Origin: an uncultured Anaerovibrio sp.
GTDB taxonomy: Bacteria > Bacillota > Negativicutes > Selenomonadales > Selenomonadaceae
Length of the DNA stretch: 29,590 nucleotides
Assembly (NCBI GenBank): GCA_934196075.1
Contig: CAKPVW010000021.1
Coordinates: 1-29,590, forward strand
Direction: 5' to 3'
Shown here: positions 16,138 through 24,599 of the stretch, piece after piece
Numbering within the stretch: the stretch's first letter is position 1
How the letters are laid out: the number at the start of each line of letters is the position of its first letter
The notes under the pieces: model-generated
Seen by the model: the letters and a program-made list of their open reading frames with translations, nothing else
Database searches by the model: none
Told to the model about the DNA's origin: nothing
Program-made: the position numbers and the translations under genes

Positions 16138-18150
16138 ATGCCACGTAATCTAAATGCCTGGCTGGATATCTGCTTTATCCTGTTTGCGGCACTTATTCTT
16201 ACAGGTATACTAACTTATTACAATTTATTTATTGGCCTGGGAGCTGGTGTTGTTTGGCTCTGCCTACTGTTTTTTGGCCGGGAACGCTGTCTTTGCCGCA
16301 GCGAGGAATTTGAACATTATTGCCATACTGTTATCAGTAATGTAAATTCCGCTGCCAATTATGCTTTGGAAAAACTACCCCAGATTATTGTCCTTGTAGA
16401 CAAGGAAGGCCGTATACAATGGTTTAACAAAGAACTGGAGAAACATATCAACATAGAGCCTACCTATAATATTGCCATGGCAGATTTTTGGCCTGAACTG
16501 GATTTAGAGCCTTTATGGGGCCGCAATGGCAAAACGGTCTTTGTCCATGACAATATTCACTATCAGGTTATCCATAGACCTGTTTCCACCAAGGAAAATC
16601 CGTGTGGTATGCTGGCCCTCTACATTCAGGACACCTCGGCGCTGGAAATTCTCAAGGAAATCCATGCCAATTCCCGTACAACCTTGATGTATATTCAGAT
16701 TGATAACTTTAACGACGTTTTGCAAGGCTTGAATGATACAGAGCAGAATAGCCTGATTTTTGAAACCAACAAGGCCATTACAGATTGGATGAACCATCTG
16801 GAAGGTTTTCTCCGGAAGGTATCTGAGGATTTGTACGTAGCCGTTATGGAAAAACGCAATCTAGACACTGCTTTGGAGGAAAAATTTGATATTCTGGACA
16901 AAGTACGTAATCTGCAAAACCCTGTCCGGCATCTTTCGGTAACTCTAAGTATTGGTGTTGCCGTAGCTGACCGTCAAAACCTCAATCAGCTTGGCGGCAA
17001 GGCTTATTCCATGCTGGAAATGGCTCTTAGCCGTGGTGGTGACCAGGTAGCAGTATTGCAGCGGGGCAAAACTGATTTTTATGGCGGCAAAACCAATGCC
17101 GTGGAAAAATATACCCGGGTTAAGGCCAGAATTATTTCCAATTCCATTTATGAACTGATTCAGGAGTCTGATGAAGTATTTATTATGGGCCATCAAAACG
17201 AAGATTTTGATTCCTTGGGAGCAGCCATTGGTGTTTCCCGCATGGCCAGATACTTGAAAAAACCTGTACATATTATTCTCAGCGAATTCAATACAGGCAT
17301 TAACAAATTTACAGAAACCATCAAGGCTAAAGAGGGCTACAGTGAATTGTTCCTGCCTGCCAGCAAATTGACCAATATTACTGCTGAACGGCCGGTGCTC
17401 TTTGTGGTAGATACCCATATTCCTCATCTTACAGCTTCTCCTGAGCTATTAGAGCGTATCAAGGATGTGGTGGTTATTGACCATCATCGCCGCAGCTCCA
17501 ATTTTATCAAAAACGCCCGGCTCACCTATAGCGAGCCTGCCACCAGCTCCACCAGCGAACTGGTAACAGAGCTGCTTATCTATTTCAGCGATGATTTGAC
17601 GCTGCCTAGAATTGAAGCTACAGCCCTTTACGCTGGTATTCTGGTGGATACCAAAAACTTTGCTGTACAGACCGGCGTTCGTACCTTTGATGCTGCCGCC
17701 TACCTGAGGCGGTGTGGCGCTGATCCAGTTTCTGTTCGACAGCTATTTCGTTCTGATTTTGAAACAGAACAGGCCAAGGCTCAGGCCAAGGCCCAAGCCC
17801 GATTGCTGCCTGGCGGCCTGATTATTACCATGTGTCGGGAGCCACTGCCCAATATTCAAGTTATTGCAGCCCAGGTAGCTGATTCTATGCTGCGGATAGA
17901 GGGCGTGCGGGTCAGCATGGTGGTATTCCAGCTTACCCCAGATGTTATTGGCATTAGTGCCAGATCCACAGGCACCATTAATGTGCAGGTTATTATGGAA
18001 CAATTTGGTGGCGGCGGTCATCAGAACGTAGCTGGTGCCCAAGTGGTAAATACAGATCTTGATTCTGTTTATGAAGATGTTATAACAGCAACACAATTAT
18101 TTATAGAGGAGAATGATAAAAATGAAAGTAATACTACTACAGGACGTTAA
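16138..18150 (+). CDS. gdpP: Cyclic di-AMP phosphodiesterase GdpP (PAS-GGDEF-DHH/DHHA1)
   Basis: GdpP hydrolyses cyclic di-AMP to pApA at the membrane and so controls potassium and cell-wall balance. The 670 residues give two membrane helices (about 10-50), a PAS-like domain (about 70-160), a degenerate GGDEF domain (about 170-310; the active site reads SRGGDQVAV) and a DHH/DHHA1 phosphodiesterase. The metal-binding motifs are GHQNEDFDSLGAA, VVDTH, VVIDHHRR, and the late GGGGHQNVAGA. GAGAGG lies before the start. The last 29 bases overlap rplI in another frame. Length and order match the family. Confidence 0.95.
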   Translation: MPRNLNAWLDICFILFAALILTGILTYYNLFIGLGAGVVWLCLLFFGRERCLCRSEEFEHYCHTVISNVNSAANYALEKLPQIIVLVDKEGRIQWFNKELEKHINIEPTYNIAMADFWPELDLEPLWGRNGKTVFVHDNIHYQVIHRPVSTKENPCGMLALYIQDTSALEILKEIHANSRTTLMYIQIDNFNDVLQGLNDTEQNSLIFETNKAITDWMNHLEGFLRKVSEDLYVAVMEKRNLDTALEEKFDILDKVRNLQNPVRHLSVTLSIGVAVADRQNLNQLGGKAYSMLEMALSRGGDQVAVLQRGKTDFYGGKTNAVEKYTRVKARIISNSIYELIQESDEVFIMGHQNEDFDSLGAAIGVSRMARYLKKPVHIILSEFNTGINKFTETIKAKEGYSELFLPASKLTNITAERPVLFVVDTHIPHLTASPELLERIKDVVVIDHHRRSSNFIKNARLTYSEPATSSTSELVTELLIYFSDDLTLPRIEATALYAGILVDTKNFAVQTGVRTFDAAAYLRRCGADPVSVRQLFRSDFETEQAKAQAKAQARLLPGGLIITMCREPLPNIQVIAAQVADSMLRIEGVRVSMVVFQLTPDVIGISARSTGTINVQVIMEQFGGGGHQNVAGAQVVNTDLDSVYEDVITATQLFIEENDKNESNTTTGR

Positions 18151-18568
18151 AAAAGTTGGCAATAAAGGTGATATTGTAGAGGTTTCCGAGGGCTACGGCC
18201 GCAATTTCCTGCTGCCAAAGAAATTTGCTCAGGAAGCTACTGCTGCCAATCTGAATGTGGCCAACGCCAAGGCTGGCTCCGCTGCCCGCAAAAAGGCTCA
18301 GGACACTGATGAAGCCAAGTTGATGGCTGCTCAGCTTACCAAGATTACCGTAAAGATTCCGGTAAAGGTTGGCGCCAATGGACGCCTCTTTGGCTCCGTT
18401 ACTGGCAAGGACGTATCTGATATGCTGAAGAAGCAGCACAATATTGAGATGGACAAGCGGAAGATTTCCATCAAGGGTGAGGTTACCGGCCCTGGCCTTT
18501 ATGACGCCGTTATCAAGGTACACCCAGAGATTACTACTACCATCAAGGTTGAGGTTACAGCAAACTAA
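18122..18568 (+). CDS. rplI: 50S ribosomal protein L9
   Basis: L9 binds 23S rRNA at the base of the L1 stalk and helps to maintain reading-frame fidelity. The product has 148 residues, with the N-terminal domain MKVILLQDVKKVGNKGDIV, the conserved GYGRNFLLPKKFA, a long connecting helix and a C-terminal domain with GRLFGSVTGKD. The start at 18122 is chosen because AGAGGAG at 18105-18111 is ten bases away; an in-frame ATG at 18113 would be too close. It lies within the end of gdpP and its TAA overlaps the lonC ATG by one base, so the three genes are probably translationally coupled. Confidence 0.97.
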   Translation: MKVILLQDVKKVGNKGDIVEVSEGYGRNFLLPKKFAQEATAANLNVANAKAGSAARKKAQDTDEAKLMAAQLTKITVKIPVKVGANGRLFGSVTGKDVSDMLKKQHNIEMDKRKISIKGEVTGPGLYDAVIKVHPEITTTIKVEVTAN

Positions 18569-20634
18569 TGAACAATTTCTTTACCAGATTTTTCCGCTTG
18601 GATGATACCAAGGGGAAAAACGATAATCACCCCCTTCAGCCCCCTCAGGAGTCCCTATCTGAAATGGCTCCCAAGGATGAACTGGATAGAAAAATCGATA
18701 TGATTTTTACCTTGCTGGTGGATTATTATGGTTCAGATAAATTAGTAATTAAAGCAGGCAAAATGGATGCCCTGCATCTGGTCCGCTCTCCCGCCAAGGG
18801 AGAGCGGGTTCTTGCTTTACAGAAGATTATCTTTGAGAACCCTACACTAACAGAACCACCAGCTGAAAAGGAAATACCTGCCATTTTAGACACCTTGACT
18901 GAAAAAATGTCAGATATTCTGGCTCGCCGCAGTCTGGAAGCTGACTTGGAGCAAAAAGTTGCTGACAGGCTGGAGGAAAACCATCAGGATTATGTACAGG
19001 ATATTCGCCGTCAGGTACTACAAGAGGAAAAGGCAGGCGAAACCCCCATGGAGGTGGAGAAGCGCCAAAAGCTGGAGGCTATGGATAAAATCAGCCTTAC
19101 TCAGTCTGTTATGGAGCTGCTGCGTCCCAAAACTCTGGCAGATATTGTAGGACAGGAAAGAGCCGTAGCCTCTCTCCTAGCCAAGCTCAGTTCCCCATAT
19201 CCACAGCATTTGATTTTGTATGGACCACCAGGAGTAGGCAAGACCACTGCTGCCAGATTGGTACTGGAGGCCGCCAAAAAGAGAAAGCTTTCCCCCTTTG
19301 GGGCGGAGGCGCCCTTTGTAGAAACTGACGGCACCACCCTGCGCTGGGATCCAAGGGATTTAACCAATCCTCTGCTAGGCTCTGTGCATGATCCCATTTA
19401 TCAGGGTGCTCGCCGTGATTTGGCTGATACCGGTGTGCCAGAGCCAAAACCAGGACTGGTTACAGATGCCCATGGCGGCATCCTCTTTATCGATGAAATA
19501 GGTGAAATGGACACCACCCTGCAAAACAAGCTGCTAAAGGTGCTGGAAGATAAAAGAGCTTTCTTTGAATCCGCCTATTATGATCCTACAGATGAAAAGG
19601 TACCGCCTTATATTCGCAAACTTTTTGAGGAAGGTGCTCCTGCGGACTTTGTCCTAATCGGTGCTACCACCAGAGATGCCTCCTCCATCAATCCTGCCCT
19701 CCGTTCACGGTGTGCTGAAATTTACTTTGAGCCCTTGACCCCAGAGCATATCCAGACCATTGTCCAAAATGCTGTCCAGCGGCTCAAGGCCCAGCTGGCA
19801 GATGGGGCCGCTGCCCTGATTAGCGAATACACCATTGAGGGCCGCAAAGCTATTAATATTTTGGCAGATGCCTACAGTCTAGCCTTAGAGCGATATGAGC
19901 AGGATGACGCCTCAGCCGACCCTCAGGAGCCAGCAAAATCGGATGCTAGTGAAAATACAGCCTCTAATAATGAGGAACCCGAAACTCCTTCCTCTAAAGT
20001 GCAGGAAAATCTCCCCATGGTACTGATTACCAAGGAGGATATCTATAAGGTAGCTCAGGTAAGCCGCCTTAGTCCTTATGTAACTAAAAAAGCCTCTGAC
20101 CAGTGTCAGGTAGGTCATGTTTTTGGCCTAGGCGTAGCAGGCTTCCTTGGCTCCGTTATTGAAATCGAAGCCATAGCTTTCCCTGCCCATGAAAAGGGCA
20201 AAGGCACTGTCCGCTTCAATGAAACAGCTGGCTCTATGGCCAAGGATTCTGTTTTTAATGCAGCCTCTGTGGTGCGGAAATTAACTGGTCAGGATATCCA
20301 TGATTATGACCTGCATATTAATGTTATCGGCGGCGGCAATATTGATGGCCCCAGTGCTGGTACAGCTATTTTAACCGCCATTATTTCCGCCATTACGGGC
20401 AAAGCCATTCGTCAAGATACGGCTATAACAGGAGAAATCTCCCTACAGGGTAGGGTAAGACCTGTAGGCGGTGTTTTTGAAAAAGCCTATGGTGCTCGTC
20501 AGGCCGGCATATCCCGCCTGATTATTCCTCAAGAAAATGCCAAGGATATTCCAGCCCATCATCTTGATTTGGAAATATATCCTGTGGACACAGCCCAAGA
20601 GGCTCTAAATCTTTTATTGGAAAAGGAGGTGTAA
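18568..20634 (+). CDS. lonC: LonC-family ATP-dependent protease
   Basis: A Lon-type protease of 688 residues. The N-terminal 190 residues are charged and helical, then an AAA+ domain has Walker A GPPGVGKT (about 219-226) and Walker B ILFIDEIGEMD, with the arginine finger in NPALRSRC. The C-terminal protease domain has the catalytic serine S596 in DGPSAG and lysine K639 in VGGVFEK, 43 residues apart as in classical Lon. Unlike the reported Meiothermus LonC, whose ATPase is inactive, the nucleotide motifs look complete. A Ser/Glu/Pro-rich insert (about 445-480) separates the two domains. The architecture fits the Lon-related family found in spore formers (LonC). It starts on the rplI stop codon and ends three bases before dnaB. 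Confidence 0.9.
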   Translation: MNNFFTRFFRLDDTKGKNDNHPLQPPQESLSEMAPKDELDRKIDMIFTLLVDYYGSDKLVIKAGKMDALHLVRSPAKGERVLALQKIIFENPTLTEPPAEKEIPAILDTLTEKMSDILARRSLEADLEQKVADRLEENHQDYVQDIRRQVLQEEKAGETPMEVEKRQKLEAMDKISLTQSVMELLRPKTLADIVGQERAVASLLAKLSSPYPQHLILYGPPGVGKTTAARLVLEAAKKRKLSPFGAEAPFVETDGTTLRWDPRDLTNPLLGSVHDPIYQGARRDLADTGVPEPKPGLVTDAHGGILFIDEIGEMDTTLQNKLLKVLEDKRAFFESAYYDPTDEKVPPYIRKLFEEGAPADFVLIGATTRDASSINPALRSRCAEIYFEPLTPEHIQTIVQNAVQRLKAQLADGAAALISEYTIEGRKAINILADAYSLALERYEQDDASADPQEPAKSDASENTASNNEEPETPSSKVQENLPMVLITKEDIYKVAQVSRLSPYVTKKASDQCQVGHVFGLGVAGFLGSVIEIEAIAFPAHEKGKGTVRFNETAGSMAKDSVFNAASVVRKLTGQDIHDYDLHINVIGGGNIDGPSAGTAILTAIISAITGKAIRQDTAITGEISLQGRVRPVGGVFEKAYGARQAGISRLIIPQENAKDIPAHHLDLEIYPVDTAQEALNLLLEKEV

Positions 20635-20637
20635 CCC

Positions 20638-21987
20638 ATGGCCAATCAGGAGGATCTCATCAAACTGGCTCCCCCTAACAATATTGAGGCCGAACAGGCC
20701 GTGCTTGGCTCCATGATGTCCAAGGCATCTGCTGTAGCAGATGCTGTGGAACTGCTGAAGGCTGAAGATTTCTACCGGGAAGCCCATAGAATTATTTTCA
20801 ATACTATGAAAGGACTATTTCGAGACAATATTCCTGTAGATATTGTTACCCTATCTGAGCAGCTTTCCAAAGAAAATCTACTGGAAAAGGCTGGCGGACC
20901 TGCCTTTATTGCAGGTTTGGCCAATGCCGTCCCCTCTGCTTCCAGTGTGCCCTACTATGCCAAAATTGTCCGCGAAAAGGCTGATTTGCGCAATCTGCTA
21001 AATGCAGCCAGCGATATTACGGCCATGGTTTATGATGGTGAGGATGATGTTCCCACTATTTTGGACAAATCCGAAAAACGGATTATGGAGGCTGCCAGCC
21101 ATCAGAATACCAGTGACTTTACCCCTATTGGAGACATTGTACTTTCCACCATTGACAAAATAAACACAGTTTATGAGGCTCAGGGTGGTTTAACTGGTAT
21201 TCCTACAGATTTTGCTGATTTGGACAAGCTTACCTCTGGCCTACAGCCATCGGATTTGATACTGGTTGCAGCCCGCCCCAGTATGGGTAAAACTGCCTTT
21301 ACCCTGAACATTGCTGCCAACGTAGCTATCAGAGCCAAAAAAACAGTAGCCTTTTTTTCCTTGGAAATGTCCAAGAATCAGCTGATGCAGAGAATGCTTT
21401 GTTCCGAAGCTAGTCTTGATTCTCAGAAAGCCCGTGTCGGCGAGCTGACCAATGAGGAATGGGGCCGTTTGATTGGCATGGGTGAAATCATTGGCAAGGC
21501 TCCCCTATATATTGATGATACCGCTGGTATTCAAATTAATGAGCTTCGCTCCAAGGCGCGACGGCTGAAATCCCAGCATGGTTTGGATTTGATTATCATT
21601 GACTACCTGCAGCTAATGCAGGGCAGCAATACCAAAAGCAGCGGTGACAACCGTCAGGCAGAGATTGCCGAAATATCCCGCTCCCTAAAGGCCTTGGCCA
21701 GAGAGCTGAACGTACCTATTATTGCCTTATCCCAGCTCAGCCGAAGCGTGGAAAACCGTCAGGTCAAAAAGCCAATGCTTAGTGACCTAAGAGAATCCGG
21801 CTCCTTGGAGCAGGATGCGGATATTGTTATGTTCCTCTATCGTGAGGACTACTATGATCCCCAAACAACTAACCAAAACATTACTGAGGTTATTATTGCC
21901 AAGCATCGTAATGGCCCAGTCGATACTGTAAGGCTATATTTCAAAAAGGAATATACCCGCTTCGACAATCTTTCCAAAATGCAATAA
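20638..21987 (+). CDS. dnaB: Replicative DNA helicase DnaB
   Basis: The hexameric helicase that unwinds DNA ahead of the replication fork. The 449-residue protein (called DnaC in Bacillus) begins with the primase-interacting N-terminal domain (PPNNIEAEQAVLGSMM), a helical linker, and a RecA-like domain with Walker A ARPSMGKTAF, the Walker B strand LIIIDYLQLM, and late motifs LSQLSRSVE, SDLRESGSLEQDADIVMFLYR and AKHRNGP. GGAGGTG sits close to the ATG. No intein is present. It is the last gene of the operon and is followed by a terminator. Confidence 0.97.
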   Translation: MANQEDLIKLAPPNNIEAEQAVLGSMMSKASAVADAVELLKAEDFYREAHRIIFNTMKGLFRDNIPVDIVTLSEQLSKENLLEKAGGPAFIAGLANAVPSASSVPYYAKIVREKADLRNLLNAASDITAMVYDGEDDVPTILDKSEKRIMEAASHQNTSDFTPIGDIVLSTIDKINTVYEAQGGLTGIPTDFADLDKLTSGLQPSDLILVAARPSMGKTAFTLNIAANVAIRAKKTVAFFSLEMSKNQLMQRMLCSEASLDSQKARVGELTNEEWGRLIGMGEIIGKAPLYIDDTAGIQINELRSKARRLKSQHGLDLIIIDYLQLMQGSNTKSSGDNRQAEIAEISRSLKALARELNVPIIALSQLSRSVENRQVKKPMLSDLRESGSLEQDADIVMFLYREDYYDPQTTNQNITEVIIAKHRNGPVDTVRLYFKKEYTRFDNLSKMQ

Positions 21988-21994
21988 AAATTTT

Positions 21995-22034
21995 AAAAAT
22001 CCTGTTTGTATTTTTATTTGCAGGCAGGATTTTT
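21995..22034 (+). terminator. Intrinsic terminator after dnaB
   Basis: AAAAATCCTG at 21995-22004 pairs with CAGGATTTTT at 22025-22034 across a 20-base loop. It lies just after the dnaB stop and before the next promoter, and its A-rich left arm could also serve the minus strand. Confidence 0.7.
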
Positions 22035-22042
22035 GGCATTTA

Positions 22043-22071
22043 TTGCGAATTAGTATGTATATAAGTATGAT
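22043..22071 (+). promoter_or_regulatory. Promoter of the phosphohexose mutase gene
   Basis: TTGCGA (22043-22048), 17 bases, TATGAT (22066-22071), 34 bases before the start codon. Confidence 0.6.
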
Positions 22072-22104
22072 TATCTGTCTTTTGACAACTGAGGAGGAAT
22101 ATAC

Positions 22105-23787
22105 ATGTATAACGAAGAATATCAGCGCTGGCTAACTGCGGATTTGCAGGATGCTGACCTAACTCCTGAATTGAGAAAAATTCAAGGCAACGATGAAGAA
22201 ATCAAGGATAGATTTGCTGTTTCCCTGCAATTTGGTACTGCTGGACTCAGAGGCGTTTTGGGCGCTGGCACCAACCGCATGAATATCTATGTAGTAGCTC
22301 AGGCTACTCAGGGATTGGCCAACTGGGTAAAGACTCAGGGGGGCACTCAGACTGTAGCCATCAGCTTTGACACTCGTCTCAAGAGCGATGTTTTCTCCAA
22401 GACTGCTGCCGGGGTACTGGCTGCCAATGGCATCAAGGTACGCATTTACGATGCTGCTATGCCTGTACCAGCCCTGTCCTTTGCCACCAGATACTACAAC
22501 TGTAATGCCGGCATTATGGTAACAGCCTCCCACAACCCAGCCAAATACAATGGCTACAAGGCCTATGGCCCAGATGGCTGCCAGATGCCTGATCAGGCTG
22601 CGGATGTAGTGTATAACGAAATCCAGAAAATCGATGTTCTCAATGGTGCTAAGCAGATTTCCTTTGCTCAGGGCGTTGAGGATGGTCTGATTCGCTTTGT
22701 AGGGGATGACTGCAAGAAGGCTTTTTATGAGGCCATTGAGGCTTGTCAGGTACGTCCGGGCTTGGCTGCTACCTCTGGGCTGAAGCTGGTATACAGCCCT
22801 CTTAACGGCTCTGGTCTGGTACCTGTTACTCAGGTGCTGAAAGATATTGGTATTACTGATATTACCATTGTACCAGAGCAGGAATATCCAAATGGTTATT
22901 TCACCACCTGCAGCTATCCAAATCCTGAAATCTATGCTGCTCTAGAGTCTGGCTTGAAACTGGCCAAGGAATGTGATGCCGATTTGATGCTGGCTACAGA
23001 TCCTGATGCGGACCGAGTAGGCATTGCCATGAAGTGTCCAGATGGTTCCTACGAGCTAGTAACTGGTAATGAAATGGGCGCCCTGCTCCTTGACTATATC
23101 TGCGCTGGACGCTTTGAAAAGGGCACCATGCCAAAAGATCCAGTAGCTGTTATGTCCCTGGTATCTACACCATTGGCCAAGGCCATTGCCAAGCACTACA
23201 ATGTGGAGCTTCGCAGTGTCCTCACTGGCTTCAAGTGGATTGGTGACCAGATTCTTAACCTAGAGAAAAACAATCAGGAAGATCGTTTTATCTTCGGATT
23301 TGAGGAAAGCTATGGCTATCTGGCAGGCTCCTATGTCCGTGACAAGGATGCTGTAGTGGCTTCCATGCTGATTTGCGAAATGGCAGCCTACTATCGTGCT
23401 AATGGCTCCAGCATCAAGCAGCGTCTAGAGGAAATCTATAGCCAGTACGGCCGTTATTTCAACAAGACCGACAGCTTTGAATTCCCTGGCCTTAGCGGTA
23501 TGGACAAAATGGCTGGCATTATGGCTCAGCTTCGCCAGGAGCCTCCTGTTGCCATTGGTACTCACAAGATTGCCAAGGCTGTAGACTTCAAGAAATCTGA
23601 GGAAACCGGCCTGCCACCAGCTAATGTGCTCCTCTATGAACTGGAAAACGGTGCTACTGTTATTATTCGTCCATCTGGCACTGAGCCAAAAATCAAGGCG
23701 TATTTCACCACTTTGGGCAAGGATTTGGCCGAAGCACAGGCTCAGAAAGACGAGCTGGCTGCTGCCGTAGAGCCAATCTTCGCTTAA
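22105..23787 (+). CDS. pgcA: Phospho-sugar mutase (phosphoglucomutase/phosphomannomutase, PgcA type)
   Basis: The enzyme moves phosphate between C1 and C6 of hexoses, probably glucose 6-phosphate to glucose 1-phosphate for polysaccharide and nucleotide-sugar synthesis. The 560-residue length is that of the PgcA/YhxB group rather than the shorter GlmM or ManB. It shows LQFGTAGLRGVLGAGTNRMN near the start, the phosphoserine S142 in TASHNP, the magnesium loop D299-P-D301-A-D303, the sugar-binding GFEESYGYL, and the phosphate-binding RPSGTEPKIK near the C-terminus. GGAGGA precedes the start. The sugar specificity cannot be read from sequence alone. Confidence 0.9.
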   Translation: MYNEEYQRWLTADLQDADLTPELRKIQGNDEEIKDRFAVSLQFGTAGLRGVLGAGTNRMNIYVVAQATQGLANWVKTQGGTQTVAISFDTRLKSDVFSKTAAGVLAANGIKVRIYDAAMPVPALSFATRYYNCNAGIMVTASHNPAKYNGYKAYGPDGCQMPDQAADVVYNEIQKIDVLNGAKQISFAQGVEDGLIRFVGDDCKKAFYEAIEACQVRPGLAATSGLKLVYSPLNGSGLVPVTQVLKDIGITDITIVPEQEYPNGYFTTCSYPNPEIYAALESGLKLAKECDADLMLATDPDADRVGIAMKCPDGSYELVTGNEMGALLLDYICAGRFEKGTMPKDPVAVMSLVSTPLAKAIAKHYNVELRSVLTGFKWIGDQILNLEKNNQEDRFIFGFEESYGYLAGSYVRDKDAVVASMLICEMAAYYRANGSSIKQRLEEIYSQYGRYFNKTDSFEFPGLSGMDKMAGIMAQLRQEPPVAIGTHKIAKAVDFKKSEETGLPPANVLLYELENGATVIIRPSGTEPKIKAYFTTLGKDLAEAQAQKDELAAAVEPIFA

Positions 23788-23819
23788 CACCAGATATTAA
23801 GCTCAATCTAATACACACT

Positions 23820-23853
23820 AATACTGCTCTCCTCAAGAGGGCAGTATTTTTTT
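23820..23853 (+). terminator. Intrinsic terminator after the mutase gene
   Basis: A hairpin of 11 pairs with one wobble (about 23821-23831 with 23837-23847) is followed by a run of T residues to 23853. It lies about 35 bases after the stop codon. Confidence 0.88.
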
Positions 23854-23879
23854 ACATCATTTCCATCTCAATCCACCTG

Positions 23880-23924
23880 AAAAAACACCCATCAGGAGTA
23901 TTTAATAACTCACTAATGGGTGTT
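23880..23924 (-). terminator. Intrinsic terminator after the Rrf2 regulator gene
   Basis: AACACCCAT arms (23924-23916 with 23892-23884 on the minus strand) enclose a 23-base loop and are followed by TTTT. It ends the regulator transcript. Confidence 0.75.
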
Positions 23925-23952
23925 GAAATGAATAATTCTATTCTTGATATAC

Positions 23953-24396
23953 CTAAATAAAATACATTAGCTGCTCTGAGGTCTGAGTCTCAACATTCTG
24001 CATAATATCAGCCAAGGTTACACTAGAGAGAGACTCTCTAATGGCTCTATCCAAATTGCTGAATACCATTTCCTGCAAAGCCTCCTCCAGCTGAGGCTGA
24101 GTCTCTGCCACTGTCTTATCTGCTGGCTCCATCATAGAGGTTTCAATAGCAGAAAGAATATGATAGGCTGTAATCAGCTTTGGCTCCCTAGCCAGCTGAT
24201 AGCCCCCCTGAGAGCCCTTTAGGGATAATACCAGCCCTCCACGCTTTAACAAAGCAAAAACCTGCTCCAAATAAATCTTAGATATTCCCATCTTTTCGGA
24301 AATACTAATAATAGTTATAGGGCTGCCACCACTATAATGCAATGCCAAATGCACCATAGCTGCCAGTCCATACCGCCCCTTGGCAGAAATACGCAT
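23953..24396 (-). CDS. Rrf2-family transcriptional regulator, CymR-like
   Basis: A 147-residue winged-helix repressor that begins MRISAKGRYGLAAMVHLALH, the usual Rrf2 start, followed by the recognition region ISEKMGISKIYLEQVFALLKRGGLV and SLKGSQGGYQLAR. It has no cysteine at all, so it cannot bind the iron-sulfur cluster of IscR or NsrR and fits the CymR type, which in Bacillus and Staphylococcus represses cysteine genes in complex with CysK. It is divergent from cysK. ATG 24396 has AAGGAAG nine bases upstream; a TTG nine bases earlier would sit on that site. That cysteine metabolism is its target is inference. Confidence 0.82.
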   Translation of the reverse strand: MRISAKGRYGLAAMVHLALHYSGGSPITIISISEKMGISKIYLEQVFALLKRGGLVLSLKGSQGGYQLAREPKLITAYHILSAIETSMMEPADKTVAETQPQLEEALQEMVFSNLDRAIRESLSSVTLADIMQNVETQTSEQLMYFI

Positions 24397-24434
24397 TTTA
24401 TTCAACTTCCTTTCCCAAATACTTTCGTAACTAT

Positions 24435-24463
24435 ACTATAACAAATTTTTCATATAAAATCAA
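24435..24463 (-). promoter_or_regulatory. Promoter of the Rrf2 regulator gene
   Basis: TTGATT (24463-24458), 17 bases, TATAGT (24440-24435) on the minus strand, about 40 bases before the start codon. Confidence 0.6.
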
Positions 24464-24475
24464 TATATCATAGCG

Positions 24476-24561
24476 AATTAATATGTTTTGTAAAAAATAT
24501 ATTTTACCTATTGACAAAATATGAATTATCCATTATGATGTAAGCATATCAATCATATATG
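24476..24561. repeat. Imperfect inverted repeats in the cymR-like/cysK interval
   Basis: AATTAATATGTTTTGT at 24476-24491 is an imperfect inverted copy of ACAAAATATGAATT at 24514-24527, which overlaps the cysK -35 box. A second dyad, CATAT (24545-24549) and ATATG (24557-24561), lies at the likely cysK transcription start. Both are candidate binding sites for the adjacent Rrf2 regulator. The region is very AT-rich, so chance dyads are likely. Confidence 0.35.
24511..24539 (+). promoter_or_regulatory. Strong promoter of cysK
   Basis: A perfect TTGACA (24511-24516), 17 bases and TATGAT (24534-24539). It is the best -35 box in the window. Confidence 0.85.
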
Positions 24562-24599
24562 TTTAAGAATTTCACATAAAAATAAAGGAGATGCTTCAT

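Noticed and set aside
24591..24599. Earlier cysK start at ATG 24591
   Set aside because: The ribosome binding site ends at 24590, too close to be used for that codon.
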